The notes: a model not told the origin generated them from the letters alone. A stretch of DNA of 64,000 nucleotides from Pseudomonas defluvii (GCF_001695625.1 NZ_MBPN01000008.1:1-64000); one strand, 5' to 3'; shown: positions 1 to 9,297, numbered from the stretch's first letter. Numbers and translations: made by a program.

Positions 1-1193
1 TCCGCGACTTTTCTGTGTCCGCCCTGGTGGCCGGCCTGATCGCCACAATGATCTCTTATGCCGGGCCACTGGTGATCGTCTTTCAGGCCGCCCACAGCGC
101 ACAGTTGTCGGCGGCCGAATTGTCTTCCTGGGTCTGGGCCATTTCCATTGGCAGTGGTCTGCTCGGGGTGGTCCTCAGCCTGCGCTACAAAGTTCCTGTC
201 GTAATCGCCTGGTCGGCGCCTGGCTCGGCGTTGCTGGTGGCGCTGCTGCCCAACATTGCCTTTGCCGAGGCGGTAGGCGCCTACATCGTCGCCAACCTGA
301 TCATCCTTGGCGTGGGCGTGTCCGGGGCGTTTGATCGGATCGTCAGCAAGCTGCCGTCAGCCATTTCGGCGGCCATGTTGGCCGGCATCCTGTTCAGTTT
401 CGGTACGGGTCTGTTCCTGTCGGTGAAAGCGCAGCCCGTGCTGGTCTTGGCGATGTTTGTCACCTACCTGCTGTTCAAGCGCCTGGCCCCGCGCTATGCC
501 GTACTGGCGGTACTGATTTGCGGGGTGAGCCTGTCTCTGGCCAATGGCGAGTTGAAAAGTTCGGAGCTGGTCATTGGCCTTGCGACACCCGTCTTGACCC
601 TGCCGGAGTTCAGTTGGAACGCGGTGCTGAGTATCAGCTTGCCGCTGGTGATGGTCGCACTGACCGGGCAGTTTGTACCGGGGGTTGTCGTGCTGCGTAA
701 TGACGGTTATGCCACAGCCGCCAGCCCGATCATCAGCAGCAGTGCGTTCACCAGCCTGTTGCTGGCGCCCTTTGGTTGCCATGGCCTTAACCTGGCGGCG
801 ATTACTGCGGCGATCTGCACTGGTCGTGAATCACATGATGATCCACATCGGCGCTACTGGGCGGGTGTTTGCGGTGGTGCACTGTATGTGTTGCTGGGCG
901 TGTTCGGCGCGACATTGGTGTCGTTGTTCAGTGCCTTTCCGGCCGCTTTGATCGCAGCCCTGGCCGGGCTGGCGCTGTTCGGTGCCATTGGTGGTGCGCT
1001 TGCCGGTGCGATGAGTGTGCCGGCTGACCGCGAAGCTGCACTGATCACCTTTCTGGTGACGGCATCCGGGATGTCGTTTCTTGGTCTGTCGGCCGCTTTC
1101 TGGGGGCTGATCTTTGGCTTGTTCGCTCATCTGTTGCTGAACCTGCGGCGGGTCGCGCCGCAGGTTCGCAGGTCAGGTGTGCAGGCAGACTGA
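1..1193 (+). CDS. benE: BenE-family benzoate/H+ symporter, 5' end cut by the window edge
   Basis: Inner-membrane permease of the BenE family, which imports benzoate or related aromatic acids with protons. The visible protein is almost entirely hydrophobic, with about 11-12 membrane segments and the family-type segments around 'SAPGSALL' and 'PFGCHGLNLAA'. The reading frame is already open at base 3 with residues RDFS before the first possible GTG at base 15. BenE proteins normally begin a few residues before this, so I take the gene as truncated on the left by only a few codons. No benzoate catabolic gene is next to it in the window, so the substrate is inferred from the family only. The last codons contain an 11-bp inverted repeat. 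Confidence 0.85.
   Translation, partial: RDFSVSALVAGLIATMISYAGPLVIVFQAAHSAQLSAAELSSWVWAISIGSGLLGVVLSLRYKVPVVIAWSAPGSALLVALLPNIAFAEAVGAYIVANLIILGVGVSGAFDRIVSKLPSAISAAMLAGILFSFGTGLFLSVKAQPVLVLAMFVTYLLFKRLAPRYAVLAVLICGVSLSLANGELKSSELVIGLATPVLTLPEFSWNAVLSISLPLVMVALTGQFVPGVVVLRNDGYATAASPIISSSAFTSLLLAPFGCHGLNLAAITAAICTGRESHDDPHRRYWAGVCGGALYVLLGVFGATLVSLFSAFPAALIAALAGLALFGAIGGALAGAMSVPADREAALITFLVTASGMSFLGLSAAFWGLIFGLFAHLLLNLRRVAPQVRRSGVQAD
1140..1166. other. Inverted repeat at the 3' end of benE
   Basis: Arms AACCTGCGGCG and CGCCGCAGGTT (11 bp, 5-base spacer) lie inside the final codons of benE, about 30 bases before the convergent stop of the lpd gene. No T-run follows on either strand. It could limit read-through between the two convergent genes, but this is only a structural guess. 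Confidence 0.4.
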
Positions 1194-1195
1194 GG

Positions 1196-2596
1196 TCAGA
1201 TCTGCATCGCCATGCCTTCGACGTTCATGGCCGCCTGGCGCAAGGCCTCGGAGCGGGTCGGGTGCGGGTGGCAGGTGAGGGCGATGTCCTCGGCCGAGGC
1301 GCTGAACTCCATGGCCACGCAGTACTCACCGATCATCTCGCTGACGCTCGGGCCAACCAGATGCACGCCAAGGACTTCGTCAGTGTTGGCATCTGCCAGG
1401 ACTTTGGCGAACCCTTCGGTTTCATGGTTGATCTTGGCCCGGCTGTTGGCGGTGAACGGGAACTTGCCAACCTTGTAGGCCCGGCCTTCGGCCCTGAGTT
1501 GTTCTTCGGTCTTGCCGACGCTGGCCAGTTCCGGGCGGGTGTAGATAACCCCTGGGATCAGGCCGTAATTGACCTCGTGCGCCTTGCCGGCAATTCGCTC
1601 GATACAGGCGATCGCTTCGTCCTCGGCCTTGTGCGCGAGCATCGGCCCCGAGGTGACGTCGCCAATGACCCAGATACCCGGAACCGTCGAGCGATGGCCC
1701 TCGTTGGCGAGCATGCCGCGCTTGTCGGTTTCCAGGCCGACGGTCTCCAGCCCCAGGCCATGGGTATAAGGGCGCCGTCCGATGGCCACCAGTACATAGT
1801 CGGCTTCCAGCGTTTCGGCAGCACCGCCAGCGGCAGGCTCCAGAGTCAGTTGCACGCCGTTCCCGACGACACTGGCCTGGGTCACCTTGGTACCCAGCTT
1901 GAAGGTCATGCCTTGCTTGGCCAGTGAGCGTTGCAGGGTTTTCGCGGCCTCTTCATCAGTGCCTGGGCAGATACGGTCCAGGTACTCGATGATGGTGACC
2001 TGGCTGCCAAGGCGACGCCATACCGAGCCCAGCTCCAGGCCGATGACACCCGCTCCGATCACGACCAGGTGCTTGGGCACTTCGATCAGGGAGAGGGCGC
2101 CGGTGGAGTCGATGATGCGTTGGTGATCAAGGGGCACCCCTGGCAGCGGCGTAGGTTCGGAACCGGTGGCAATGACAATGTCCTTGGCCTGCAGTTCGCT
2201 GACGGTCCCTTGCGCGTCGGTTACCTTGACCTTGCCGACGCCGTCGAGACGACCCCAGCCCTTGATCCAGTCGACCTTGTTCTTGCGGAACAGGTACTCG
2301 ATTCCTTTGGTCAGGCCGGTAACGCTGTCATCTTTTTGCTTCATCATCTGGGCCAGGTTCAAGGTCGGTTTCACCTCGATACCCAGTGTGGCCAGTTCGC
2401 CATTGCTGGCGGCGTCGTAGAGTTCAGAGGCATGCAACAGCGCCTTTGACGGCATGCAACCGACATTCAGGCAGGTGCCGCCCAGGGTTGAACGACCTTC
2501 CACACAGGCGACGCTAAGGCCCAATTGCCCGGCCCGAATAGCAGCGTTGTAGCCACCCGGCCCCCCGCCAATGATCACGATATCGTAGCTTTTCAT
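1196..2596 (-). CDS. lpd3: Dihydrolipoamide dehydrogenase (Lpd3-like)
   Basis: FAD- and NAD-dependent E3 enzyme that reoxidises dihydrolipoamide in 2-oxoacid dehydrogenase or glycine cleavage complexes. At 466 aa it has the family length. It shows the FAD-binding GGGPGG at residues 10-15, the redox-active disulfide CLNVGC (Cys42, Cys47), a second NAD-binding Rossmann motif (GAGVIGLELG), and the C-terminal HPHPT catalytic His with a downstream Glu. The start is placed at the ATG giving MKSYDIVIIGG, which matches the N-terminus of the Lpd3 type; an upstream in-frame extension has no family counterpart. No E1/E2 genes are adjacent, so it is an unlinked E3. It is divergent from cfaB. Confidence 0.92.
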   Translation of the reverse strand: MKSYDIVIIGGGPGGYNAAIRAGQLGLSVACVEGRSTLGGTCLNVGCMPSKALLHASELYDAASNGELATLGIEVKPTLNLAQMMKQKDDSVTGLTKGIEYLFRKNKVDWIKGWGRLDGVGKVKVTDAQGTVSELQAKDIVIATGSEPTPLPGVPLDHQRIIDSTGALSLIEVPKHLVVIGAGVIGLELGSVWRRLGSQVTIIEYLDRICPGTDEEAAKTLQRSLAKQGMTFKLGTKVTQASVVGNGVQLTLEPAAGGAAETLEADYVLVAIGRRPYTHGLGLETVGLETDKRGMLANEGHRSTVPGIWVIGDVTSGPMLAHKAEDEAIACIERIAGKAHEVNYGLIPGVIYTRPELASVGKTEEQLRAEGRAYKVGKFPFTANSRAKINHETEGFAKVLADANTDEVLGVHLVGPSVSEMIGEYCVAMEFSASAEDIALTCHPHPTRSEALRQAAMNVEGMAMQI

Positions 2597-2653
2597 TGCT
2601 GTACTCCAGGATGAGGTATCGACAATGGGCGCAAGATTAGTCCGTGATTGATG

Positions 2654-2667
2654 GATTGTATACAATC
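2654..2667. promoter_or_regulatory. Perfect 14-bp palindrome between lpd3 and cfaB (possible operator)
   Basis: GATTGTATACAATC is its own reverse complement and sits in the divergent lpd3/cfaB promoter region, 58 bases upstream of lpd3 and 84 upstream of cfaB. The core TTGTATACAA resembles operators bound by FadR/FCD-type GntR regulators. It also contains TATACA on both strands, so it might instead supply divergent -10 elements. The regulator is unknown; no GntR-FCD gene is nearby. Confidence 0.45.
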
Positions 2668-2750
2668 TGTGGTGTGGACTTATTCAGAAAGTTCTCGCAG
2701 ATGAACTACCCTTTTCCTCGTGACGTTCTAAGACAACGGGAGGTTTTTTC

Positions 2751-3935
2751 ATGCTTGCGCAACTTCCAGCGGCTCTGCAAAACGTACGGCTGCCACTTCG
2801 CCTGAAGTTTTGGAATGGTCTCCACTTCGATCTGGGGCCTGGGCCACACGTCACCATTGTGGTGAAGGACCCACAGCTGATAAGTCAGCTTACCCGTCCT
2901 AGCCTTGATGATCTGGGGTCGGCATTTGTCGAAGGCAGGCTGGAGCTGGAAGGTAATATCGGCGAGGTTATCCAGGTTTGCGACGAACTGACTCAAGCGC
3001 TGCTTCTGGATGATGACGAGCCACAACCCCAGCGTGCTGCGCATGACAAGACGACTGACGCGGCTGATATTTCCTACCATTACGACCTGTCCAACGATTT
3101 CTATCAGCTCTGGCTCGACCAGGAAATGGTCTACTCCTGCGCCTACTTCAAGACGGGCAATGAAACCCTTGAGCAAGCCCAGCAGGACAAACTCGAGCAT
3201 TTGTGTCGCAAGCTACGGCTGCAGCGCGGTGACTACTTGCTGGATGTCGGTTGTGGTTGGGGTGGCCTGGCGCGGTTTGCCGCCCGCGAGTTCGGTGCCA
3301 AGGTCATGGGTATCACCTTGAGCAAGGAGCAACTCAAGCTGGGTCGGGAACGGGTCAAGGCGGAAGGCCTGGAGCAGCAGGTTGATCTAAAAATCCTCGA
3401 CTACCGGGATCTGCCGCAGGATGGCCGTTTCGACAAGGTGGTGAGTGTTGGCATGTTCGAGCATGTTGGCCATGCCAACCTGGCGTTGTACTGCCAGCGC
3501 CTGTTTGGCGCTGTCCGTGAAGGTGGCCTGGTGATGAACCACGGCATCACCGCCAAACATATTGATGGTCGGCCAGTCGGGCGGGGGGCAGGCGAGTTCA
3601 TTGACCGCTATGTGTTCCCCCATGGCGAGCTGCCGCACCTGTCGATGATCAGTGCTTACATCAGCGATGCCGGGCTAGAGGTGGTCGATGTGGAAAGCCT
3701 GCGTTTGCACTATGCCCGGACATTGCACTTCTGGAGTGATCGACTGGAGGCGAAGCTTGATGAAGCCGGACGTCTGGTGCCTGAACGCGCGCTGAGAATC
3801 TGGCGATTGTACTTGGCCGGTTGTTCATACGCCTTCGCCAAGGGCTGGATCAACCTGCACCAGATTCTGGCGGTAAAGCCGCTGGCCGATGGCAGTCATA
3901 CCCTGCCATGGACCCGGGCGGATCTTTATCGCTGA
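2751..3935 (+). CDS. cfaB: Cyclopropane-fatty-acyl-phospholipid synthase
   Basis: Cytoplasmic, membrane-associated methyltransferase that adds a methylene from S-adenosylmethionine across double bonds of phospholipid acyl chains, a stationary-phase and stress response in Pseudomonas. The 394 aa match the family length. An N-terminal lipid-binding region (about 1-105) is followed by the SAM-binding domain with LDVGCGWGG at about residues 164-172, and conserved stretches such as VSVGMFEHVG and the C-terminal GCSYAFAKGW. The ATG is preceded by a strong ribosome site GGGAGG (2738-2743). Known P. putida cfaB is RpoS-dependent; I could not identify its promoter with certainty. The convergent neighbour is cardiolipin synthase, so two phospholipid-modifying enzymes lie tail to tail. 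Confidence 0.93.
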   Translation: MLAQLPAALQNVRLPLRLKFWNGLHFDLGPGPHVTIVVKDPQLISQLTRPSLDDLGSAFVEGRLELEGNIGEVIQVCDELTQALLLDDDEPQPQRAAHDKTTDAADISYHYDLSNDFYQLWLDQEMVYSCAYFKTGNETLEQAQQDKLEHLCRKLRLQRGDYLLDVGCGWGGLARFAAREFGAKVMGITLSKEQLKLGRERVKAEGLEQQVDLKILDYRDLPQDGRFDKVVSVGMFEHVGHANLALYCQRLFGAVREGGLVMNHGITAKHIDGRPVGRGAGEFIDRYVFPHGELPHLSMISAYISDAGLEVVDVESLRLHYARTLHFWSDRLEAKLDEAGRLVPERALRIWRLYLAGCSYAFAKGWINLHQILAVKPLADGSHTLPWTRADLYR

Positions 3936-3948
3936 CGATGCCTCGCCA

Positions 3949-5388
3949 CTAGAGGATGGGGGAGATCAGCCTGGCGATACGCATGCCCAGCAACTGCAGT
4001 CGATGGGTGTCGCGGCTGTCCTCGGCAGTGATTTCCCGAGCCTGTTCGAAGTCGTGCTTGAGCATGGCTTCGACCTGATCGGCAAAGGTCCTGTCGATGG
4101 TCAGCAGCATGATCTCGAAGTTCAGGCGGAAGGAGCGGTTGTCCAGGTTCGCGCTGCCGATCGCACTGACTTCATCGTCGATCAGTACAACCTTCTGATG
4201 CAGGAACCCGGGCTGGTAGCGAAAGATCCGCACCCCGGCGCGTACCGCCTCTAAGGCAAACAGGCTGGAAGCGGCATAGACGATCCGATGGTCGGGACGT
4301 GAGGGCAACAGGATACGCACATCGACGCCACGCAGAACGGCCAGTCGTAGCGCGGCGAAGATCGCCTCATCGGGAATGAAGTACGGGCTGGTTATCCATA
4401 GGCGCTCACGCGCTGAATGAATCGCCTCGATGAAGAACAGTGAGCAGGTCTCCTGAGGATCAGCTGGCCCGCTGGCCAGCACTTGGCACAGTACGCCCTC
4501 GTCCGGGTACTCATCCGGCAGGATCAATGGCGGCAATTGCCGTGCGGCCCAGAACCAGTCTTCGGCAAAGGATTCCTGCAGGCAGGCCAGCACTGGGCCG
4601 CTGACCTGTACGTGGGTATCGCGCCAAGGCGACAGTTTGGGGTTGCCTCCCAGGTACTCATCGCCAACGTTGTGCCCACCGACGAAGCCTTGCAAGCCGT
4701 CGACGACGACGATCTTGCGGTGGTTGCGGAAGTTGACCTGGAAGCGATTGAACCAGCCGTGACGGGTGCTGAAGGCACGTATCTCAACGCCGCCTTCACG
4801 CAGCGTCTGGCAGTATGCCGAGGGCAGGCCGTGGCTGCCGACACTGTCGTAAAGCACATAGATCTTTAAGCCTTCGGCGGCTTTTTTCAGTAGCAGTGTT
4901 TGCAGCCGCCGGCCCAGTTCATCGTCATGGATGATGAAAAACTGCACCAGCACCGTATTACGGGCTTGGGCAATGGCATCAAGGATGGCGCTGAAGGTGG
5001 CCTGCCCATCGATCAGTAGTTTGATCTGATTGTTCGCCAAGCAGGGCATGCGACCGAGTTTCGGTAATGCGCGCAAGGCGGCGTAGGAGCTGGAGCTTCG
5101 CGCAGCTAATGCTTCTTCCACCCACGGGCGCCAGTTCAGGTCAGTGATGGCCAGGTGCATTTCGCGGTTGGCCTGACGTCGTGCTTTGATGTACGCATCG
5201 AAGGTTCGGCTGCCAAACACCAGGTAAGGAATCAGTGTCAGGTAGGGTATGAACAACAGCGACAGGGCCCAGGCGATCGCACCCTGCGCAGTACGGACGC
5301 TGACCACGGCGTGGAGTGCAGCACCCACACCCAGCAAGTGGATCAGGCCGATCAGGTAACCGAAGAAGTAGGGGCTGTGGTAATCCAT
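3949..5388 (-). CDS. clsA: Cardiolipin synthase (ClsA type)
   Basis: Inner-membrane phospholipase-D-superfamily enzyme that condenses two phosphatidylglycerols into cardiolipin and glycerol. The 479 aa include two N-terminal membrane segments (about 8-31 and 35-58) and two HKD motifs: HRKIVVVD at 223-230 and HQKVVLID at 397-404, each followed by the GSAN/GGHN-type Asn. The start is the ATG giving MDYHSPYF, preceded by AGGATG at good spacing; a longer frame upstream has no ribosome site or family support. It is convergent with cfaB, with only 13 bases between the stop codons, and I see no clear terminator there. Confidence 0.93.
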   Translation of the reverse strand: MDYHSPYFFGYLIGLIHLLGVGAALHAVVSVRTAQGAIAWALSLLFIPYLTLIPYLVFGSRTFDAYIKARRQANREMHLAITDLNWRPWVEEALAARSSSSYAALRALPKLGRMPCLANNQIKLLIDGQATFSAILDAIAQARNTVLVQFFIIHDDELGRRLQTLLLKKAAEGLKIYVLYDSVGSHGLPSAYCQTLREGGVEIRAFSTRHGWFNRFQVNFRNHRKIVVVDGLQGFVGGHNVGDEYLGGNPKLSPWRDTHVQVSGPVLACLQESFAEDWFWAARQLPPLILPDEYPDEGVLCQVLASGPADPQETCSLFFIEAIHSARERLWITSPYFIPDEAIFAALRLAVLRGVDVRILLPSRPDHRIVYAASSLFALEAVRAGVRIFRYQPGFLHQKVVLIDDEVSAIGSANLDNRSFRLNFEIMLLTIDRTFADQVEAMLKHDFEQAREITAEDSRDTHRLQLLGMRIARLISPIL

Positions 5389-5515
5389 ACACATCCTGCT
5401 GTCCGCTGGCACTGCCTCTACCAGAGCATGTTCCGGGCAGTACTTGCAACCGAAAGCGTAAATCAGCGTCTAAACCATGTTCCGGCCCGACGCCGGCGTT
5501 TCGAGGAGTGACTAG

Positions 5516-6043
5516 ATGAAGATTCGTCTGCCAATACTGGCGCTGGTCTTCGGGTTGGCGAGCCCGTTGGTGAATGCACAGATGTTGCAGCCAGGCCTGT
5601 GGGAGTTGACCACCAGCAACATGCAGGTTGATGGCAGGCCGCTGCCGGATATGCAGTTCATGCTCGGCCAGTTGAAAAACCTGCCGCCCGAGCAGCGTGC
5701 AATGATGGAGCAGGTGTTGGCCAAGCAAGGTGTCACTGTGGCGGGGAATGGCGTGCGCTCCTGCCTGACTCAGGAGCAGGTCAACAGCGATAACATCCCC
5801 TTGCAAGACCCCAAGTCAGGTTGTCGCCAGGAAATCACCGAGCGCAACGGCAATGTCTGGAAATTCCGTTTTAGCTGCCCCAAAGCCCAAGGTGCCGGGC
5901 AGGCTCAGTTCCTCAGTGACCGTGAGTTCCTGACCAAGGTCAACGGCACCTTCAACGCTTCGGGAACGCAGCAACAGGGCAGCATGGAAACCCGTGCGGT
6001 CTGGCTCGGCAGCAACTGCGGCACCGTTAAGCCACGCACCTAG
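5516..6043 (+). CDS. DUF3617 family secreted protein
   Basis: Periplasmic protein of unknown function. The 175 aa begin with a clear signal peptide (MKIRLPILALVFGLASPLVNA, likely cut before Gln22), followed by the PGLWELT motif typical of DUF3617 near residue 26-32. There are three cysteines in the mature part: the first in RSCLT, the second in SGCRQ and a third in RFSCPK; a fourth lies near the end (SNCG), so two disulfides are possible. GAGGAG-like ribosome site precedes the ATG. Its stop overlaps that of the convergent carbonic anhydrase gene by 4 bases. It is read away from the Zur-controlled genes, and I see no link to zinc. Confidence 0.8.
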   Translation: MKIRLPILALVFGLASPLVNAQMLQPGLWELTTSNMQVDGRPLPDMQFMLGQLKNLPPEQRAMMEQVLAKQGVTVAGNGVRSCLTQEQVNSDNIPLQDPKSGCRQEITERNGNVWKFRFSCPKAQGAGQAQFLSDREFLTKVNGTFNASGTQQQGSMETRAVWLGSNCGTVKPRT

Positions 6044-6600
6044 AACTCGTTCTGCAGCGCCTTGTAGCCCCGCACCAGGTCAACGTTGGTGCGGGCTACG
6101 TCTTCGGAGAATTCCGAGGCGCTGATGCTCACAGGAGGAAACTGTGAGAGATCCGTGCTGGCACCCATTCGCGTTGTTGAGGGCACATAAAATTGCGCCG
6201 GCAGGTTGCAGCCATCGACCACCGAGTTGTGCCGTACCACGCTGCCGTCGCCGACGGTGCAGTTGAACAGTACGCTGTTGAAGCCGATGAACACCCGATT
6301 GCCAACGGTGCAGGGGCCATGGACGATGGAGCGGTGAGCAATCGAGGTGAACTCGCCAATGGTCACCGCGGCCCCTGACTTTGAGTGGATCACCACACCA
6401 TCCTGAATGTTGGAGTTGGCGCCAATAGTGATGGGCTCCATCGCGCCGTTGCTGTCCACTTCATCAGCCCGAATGACCGCATAGGGCCCAACGAACACAT
6501 TGTCGGCGATGATCACCTTGCCGCAGATGATTGCCGTTTTATCGACATAAGCGGATTCGGCGATCACCGGTAGATCACCGCTGGGGTTCTTGCGAATCAT
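6040..6600 (-). CDS. Gamma-class carbonic anhydrase-like protein (Zur regulon)
   Basis: Left-handed beta-helix protein with repeated hexapeptides. Residues corresponding to the Cam metal site are present: Arg44, Asp46, Gln66, and three candidate metal ligands His72, His89 and His94 (HRSIVH, five apart). It would catalyse hydration of CO2 to bicarbonate. It lies 24 bases downstream of folE2, in the same direction, with ribosome site GGGAGAG, so the two are very likely one transcript behind the Zur box at 7541. In P. aeruginosa a gamma-carbonic anhydrase next to folE2 is part of the zinc-starvation response and is thought to replace zinc-dependent beta enzymes. Which metal it uses cannot be read from sequence. 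Confidence 0.85.
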   Translation of the reverse strand: MIRKNPSGDLPVIAESAYVDKTAIICGKVIIADNVFVGPYAVIRADEVDSNGAMEPITIGANSNIQDGVVIHSKSGAAVTIGEFTSIAHRSIVHGPCTVGNRVFIGFNSVLFNCTVGDGSVVRHNSVVDGCNLPAQFYVPSTTRMGASTDLSQFPPVSISASEFSEDVARTNVDLVRGYKALQNEF

Positions 6601-6624
6601 GGCTATCTCTCCCTTACCAATGAA

Positions 6625-7512
6625 TTACCACTGCCACTGGCTGCGGGCGACTGCATCGTGAGCATGCAAGCTCTCGGCATGTTCAACCTGCAGGCTGAAC
6701 CCGTCGATCCAGGCATGGCGCCTTAAGGCCAGGTGTAAACGGCGCACGGCATCTTCGCAGAACATCAGGTTCTGACCGTTGGCCAGTGCGAAAGCTTGCT
6801 CATCGGCGCGTTTCACTGCGGTCTGCACCGCCGTACCCAGTGCCCCTTCGGCATGATCAATCAGTGCGACGATGGGAAACACACTAACGTCTTGCGTTAA
6901 GCGTACCTGCAACGTTGCCAGGCTACGTTGGCTATGGGGCGTGGCAACGATGCCCGCGGCACTGCCTAGCCAGGAGAGCAGCGCATCATGGCTGAGCGGT
7001 CGGTTAGCGAAATCGGCGAGAAATTGCTGTTGAATCAGTTGCCTTGCGAGTGCTGCGGAACAGGGGCAGGTTGAGGAATAGGTCACGTGCACATTTAGTT
7101 CCACGTGGAACACTTCTTGTTCTAGGCGTGCAGTCAGCACCACGGGATAGGCCTTCCAGCCTGACAGCGGGCTGACCAATGCTGGCTGTTTCAGCATGAC
7201 TTCAAATTGCAGGCGCAGGTAAGCGCTGTCAGAAAGACCGCAGTGGCTTTCCAGAAAGTGTTCAAGCACCTGATGAATCAGTGCTGGGCAAAGTTCTTTT
7301 TGTTCCAGTGCTTCCAGTGCCAGGTACAAGCGCGACATGTGTATCCCGCGTGATTCGCCGTTATCCAGGCTGACGCCGGCATCGGCACTGGCGCGCAGCC
7401 GTTGAGCGTTGAACGACACCGGCAAGGCAATGCCGCACATGCCCACCCAGTTCAGTGGTAGTGGCTGGTGTAGTGCCTGAGTGGCAATGTCGGGAAGAGG
7501 CAGGGCAGTCAT
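6625..7512 (-). CDS. folE2: GTP cyclohydrolase FolE2 (zinc-independent type)
   Basis: Type IB GTP cyclohydrolase that opens GTP to 7,8-dihydroneopterin triphosphate, the first step of folate synthesis. It stands in for zinc-dependent FolE when zinc is scarce. The 295 aa carry the family motifs KG/RGIHMSR (here RGIHMSRLY, residues 56-63) and STCPCS with Cys149 and Cys151; the first is the probable catalytic metal ligand. The start codon lies 29 bases downstream of a near-perfect Zur box (7541-7557), so the operator covers the promoter. The ribosome site is weak. First gene of the folE2 - gamma-carbonic anhydrase operon. Confidence 0.93.
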   Translation of the reverse strand: MTALPLPDIATQALHQPLPLNWVGMCGIALPVSFNAQRLRASADAGVSLDNGESRGIHMSRLYLALEALEQKELCPALIHQVLEHFLESHCGLSDSAYLRLQFEVMLKQPALVSPLSGWKAYPVVLTARLEQEVFHVELNVHVTYSSTCPCSAALARQLIQQQFLADFANRPLSHDALLSWLGSAAGIVATPHSQRSLATLQVRLTQDVSVFPIVALIDHAEGALGTAVQTAVKRADEQAFALANGQNLMFCEDAVRRLHLALRRHAWIDGFSLQVEHAESLHAHDAVARSQWQW

Positions 7513-7540
7513 GGGTTGTTCGTCGTGGCGGAAAAGTAGT

Positions 7541-7557
7541 TTGTTATATTATAACAA
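7541..7557. promoter_or_regulatory. Zur box upstream of folE2
   Basis: TTGTTATATTATAACAA is a 17-base inverted repeat with one central base, matching the gammaproteobacterial Zur operator core GTTATANTATAAC. It lies 29 bases upstream of the folE2 start. Zur with bound zinc would repress; zinc starvation would release folE2 and the carbonic anhydrase. Confidence 0.88.
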
Positions 7558-7583
7558 TGCAGTGTTCTACAAGACTGCAGGGA

Positions 7584-7967
7584 TTACTGGCAACCGCTTA
7601 CTCGACTGCAGCGCACGCCAAAGCGCTGTCCGTTGGAACTGGATACGCGGTTGATCGTGGTCCAACCGACGCGACGGCTGTAGCCGACCCAGGCTTCACC
7701 GTCACTGGCCAGCCCGGTGAAGAAGGTCAGTTGACCGTAGCGGTCGCTGGTTTGTGCCCAGCGACGTTTGCCCTCTATCTCGTACCCGCGCAAAAACACG
7801 GTGCTGCCTTTGGTTTGCACACTGTAGTAATTGCCCTCGAGATCCTTGCAGGCCAGCAGGTTTGCGCTGCGCGTGCAGTGCGCCAGCGTGTCGCTGGGTA
7901 GTGCCTGCGCGAGGGCGTGCGGGGCAAGTGCAGCGAGGCAAACAAGCCAAGCCCACGGTTGATTCAT
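7584..7967 (-). CDS. Small secreted cysteine-containing protein of the zinc cluster
   Basis: Uncharacterised 127-aa protein. A TTG codon precedes the ATG, but the ATG at 7967 has the ribosome site GAGGAAG at proper spacing, so I start there. A signal peptide (about 1-21, ending ALA before QALPS) leads to a mature domain of about 105 residues with four cysteines: two near the start (HCTRS, LACKD) and two at the end (VRCSR, SGCQ). This suggests two disulfides in a periplasmic or outer-surface beta-rich protein. There is no His-rich metal-binding tail. Its start is 63 bases from the second Zur box, shared divergently with the COG0523 gene, so it is probably induced by zinc starvation. Function unknown. 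Confidence 0.75.
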   Translation of the reverse strand: MNQPWAWLVCLAALAPHALAQALPSDTLAHCTRSANLLACKDLEGNYYSVQTKGSTVFLRGYEIEGKRRWAQTSDRYGQLTFFTGLASDGEAWVGYSRRVGWTTINRVSSSNGQRFGVRCSRVSGCQ

Positions 7968-8029
7968 CAAGACTTCCTCGAGGTGGTTAGCGGTCGTGCG
8001 CTTGCGAAGGTGCTTGGAATAAGTGCGCC

Positions 8030-8042
8030 GTTATAATATAAC
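8030..8042. promoter_or_regulatory. Zur box in the divergent COG0523 / secreted-protein promoter region
   Basis: GTTATAATATAAC is a 13-base palindrome around a central A, the same core as the folE2 box. It lies 47 bases upstream of the COG0523 GTPase start and 63 upstream of the oppositely directed secreted-protein gene, so one operator may control both. Confidence 0.86.
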
Positions 8043-8088
8043 ATCTCGTAAAGCATCTATCGAATGCTGCCCCGATGAGGACCCCACC

Positions 8089-9297
8089 ATGCCCGACCGT
8101 CTTCCCGTTACTGTGCTCTCCGGCTTTCTCGGCGCAGGCAAGAGCACGCTGCTCAATCATGTGCTGCGCAATCGCGAAAACCTCCGGGTGGCAGTGATCG
8201 TCAACGACATGAGTGAAATCAACATCGATGCCAGTGAGGTGCAACGTAATGTCAGCTTGAACCGTGCCGAGGAGAAGTTGGTCGAGATGAGCAACGGTTG
8301 CATCTGCTGCACCTTGCGCGAAGACCTGCTCGAGGAAGTCGGGCGACTGGCTCGAGAAGGTCGGTTCGATTACTTGCTGATTGAGTCGACCGGTATTTCT
8401 GAACCACTCCCCGTGGCTGAAACCTTTACCTTCCGGGATGACCAAGGCCGCAGCCTGGCCGACCAGGCGCGGCTCGATACCATGGTCACGGTAGTCGATG
8501 GTTTGAATTTCCTGAGTGATTATCAGGCTGCGGAAAGCCTGGCGAGCCGTGGCGAAACCCTTGGCGAAGAGGATGAGCGTTCGATCAGTGATCTCTTGAT
8601 CGAGCAGGTGGAGTTCGCTGATGTGATTCTGGTCAGCAAGATCGATCTGGTGGGTAGCCACAGCCGTGACGAACTAATGGCGATCCTGCGTAGCCTTAAC
8701 GCTCACGCGCAGATTGTTCCAATGGTCATGGGACAGGTGCCGCTGGAGCGGATCCTCAACACCGGCTTGTTCGACTTCGACACGGCCGCACAGGCGCCCG
8801 GTTGGCTTCAGGAACTGCGTGGCACGCATGTGCCTGAAACGCAGGAGTATGGCATTTGCTCATGGGCCTGGCAGGCTCGGCGTCCGTTGCATCCGCAGCG
8901 CTTCTTCGACTTTATCCACAGCCCCTGGACGAATGGGCGACTGCTGCGCTCCAAGGGCTTTTTCTGGCTGGCCAGTAAACTGAGTGATGCCGGTAGCTGG
9001 TCTCAGGCAGGTGGCATGGTTCGACACGGATTCGCCGGTCGTTGGTGGCGTTTTGTGCCTCGCGAGCATTGGCCACAGGATCAGGACAGTCAGGCGGCAA
9101 TCCTCAAGCATTGGAACAGCGCGTGCGGTGATTGTCGGCAAGAACTGGTGTTCATCGGCCAGCATATTGATTTTGCCAGGCTTGAAGCTGAGCTGGCGGC
9201 CTGCTTGCTGAGTGACGCTGAAATGGCGCTAGGCGAAGACGCCTGGAGTCAGCTGCCGGACCCCTTTGGTCCGTGGTACGAAGAGGACGCTGCCTGA
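8089..9297 (+). CDS. COG0523 GTPase, ZigA/ZagA-type zinc metallochaperone
   Basis: G3E-family P-loop GTPase of the CobW/COG0523 group, whose zinc-responsive members are thought to deliver zinc to client enzymes during starvation. The 402 aa show Walker [10 protein letters not shown] (residues 12-20), the metal-binding CICC motif (71-74), the Walker B region [11 protein letters not shown] and the guanine-specificity motif as SKID (Ser instead of Asn). The C-terminal CobW domain follows. The start at 8089 has the site GATGAGG; the longer frame would run into the Zur box. It is directly behind that box and its stop overlaps the next ATG (TGATG), so translation is likely coupled to the DUF1826 gene. 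Confidence 0.9.
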   Translation: MPDRLPVTVLSGFLGAGKSTLLNHVLRNRENLRVAVIVNDMSEINIDASEVQRNVSLNRAEEKLVEMSNGCICCTLREDLLEEVGRLAREGRFDYLLIESTGISEPLPVAETFTFRDDQGRSLADQARLDTMVTVVDGLNFLSDYQAAESLASRGETLGEEDERSISDLLIEQVEFADVILVSKIDLVGSHSRDELMAILRSLNAHAQIVPMVMGQVPLERILNTGLFDFDTAAQAPGWLQELRGTHVPETQEYGICSWAWQARRPLHPQRFFDFIHSPWTNGRLLRSKGFFWLASKLSDAGSWSQAGGMVRHGFAGRWWRFVPREHWPQDQDSQAAILKHWNSACGDCRQELVFIGQHIDFARLEAELAACLLSDAEMALGEDAWSQLPDPFGPWYEEDAA

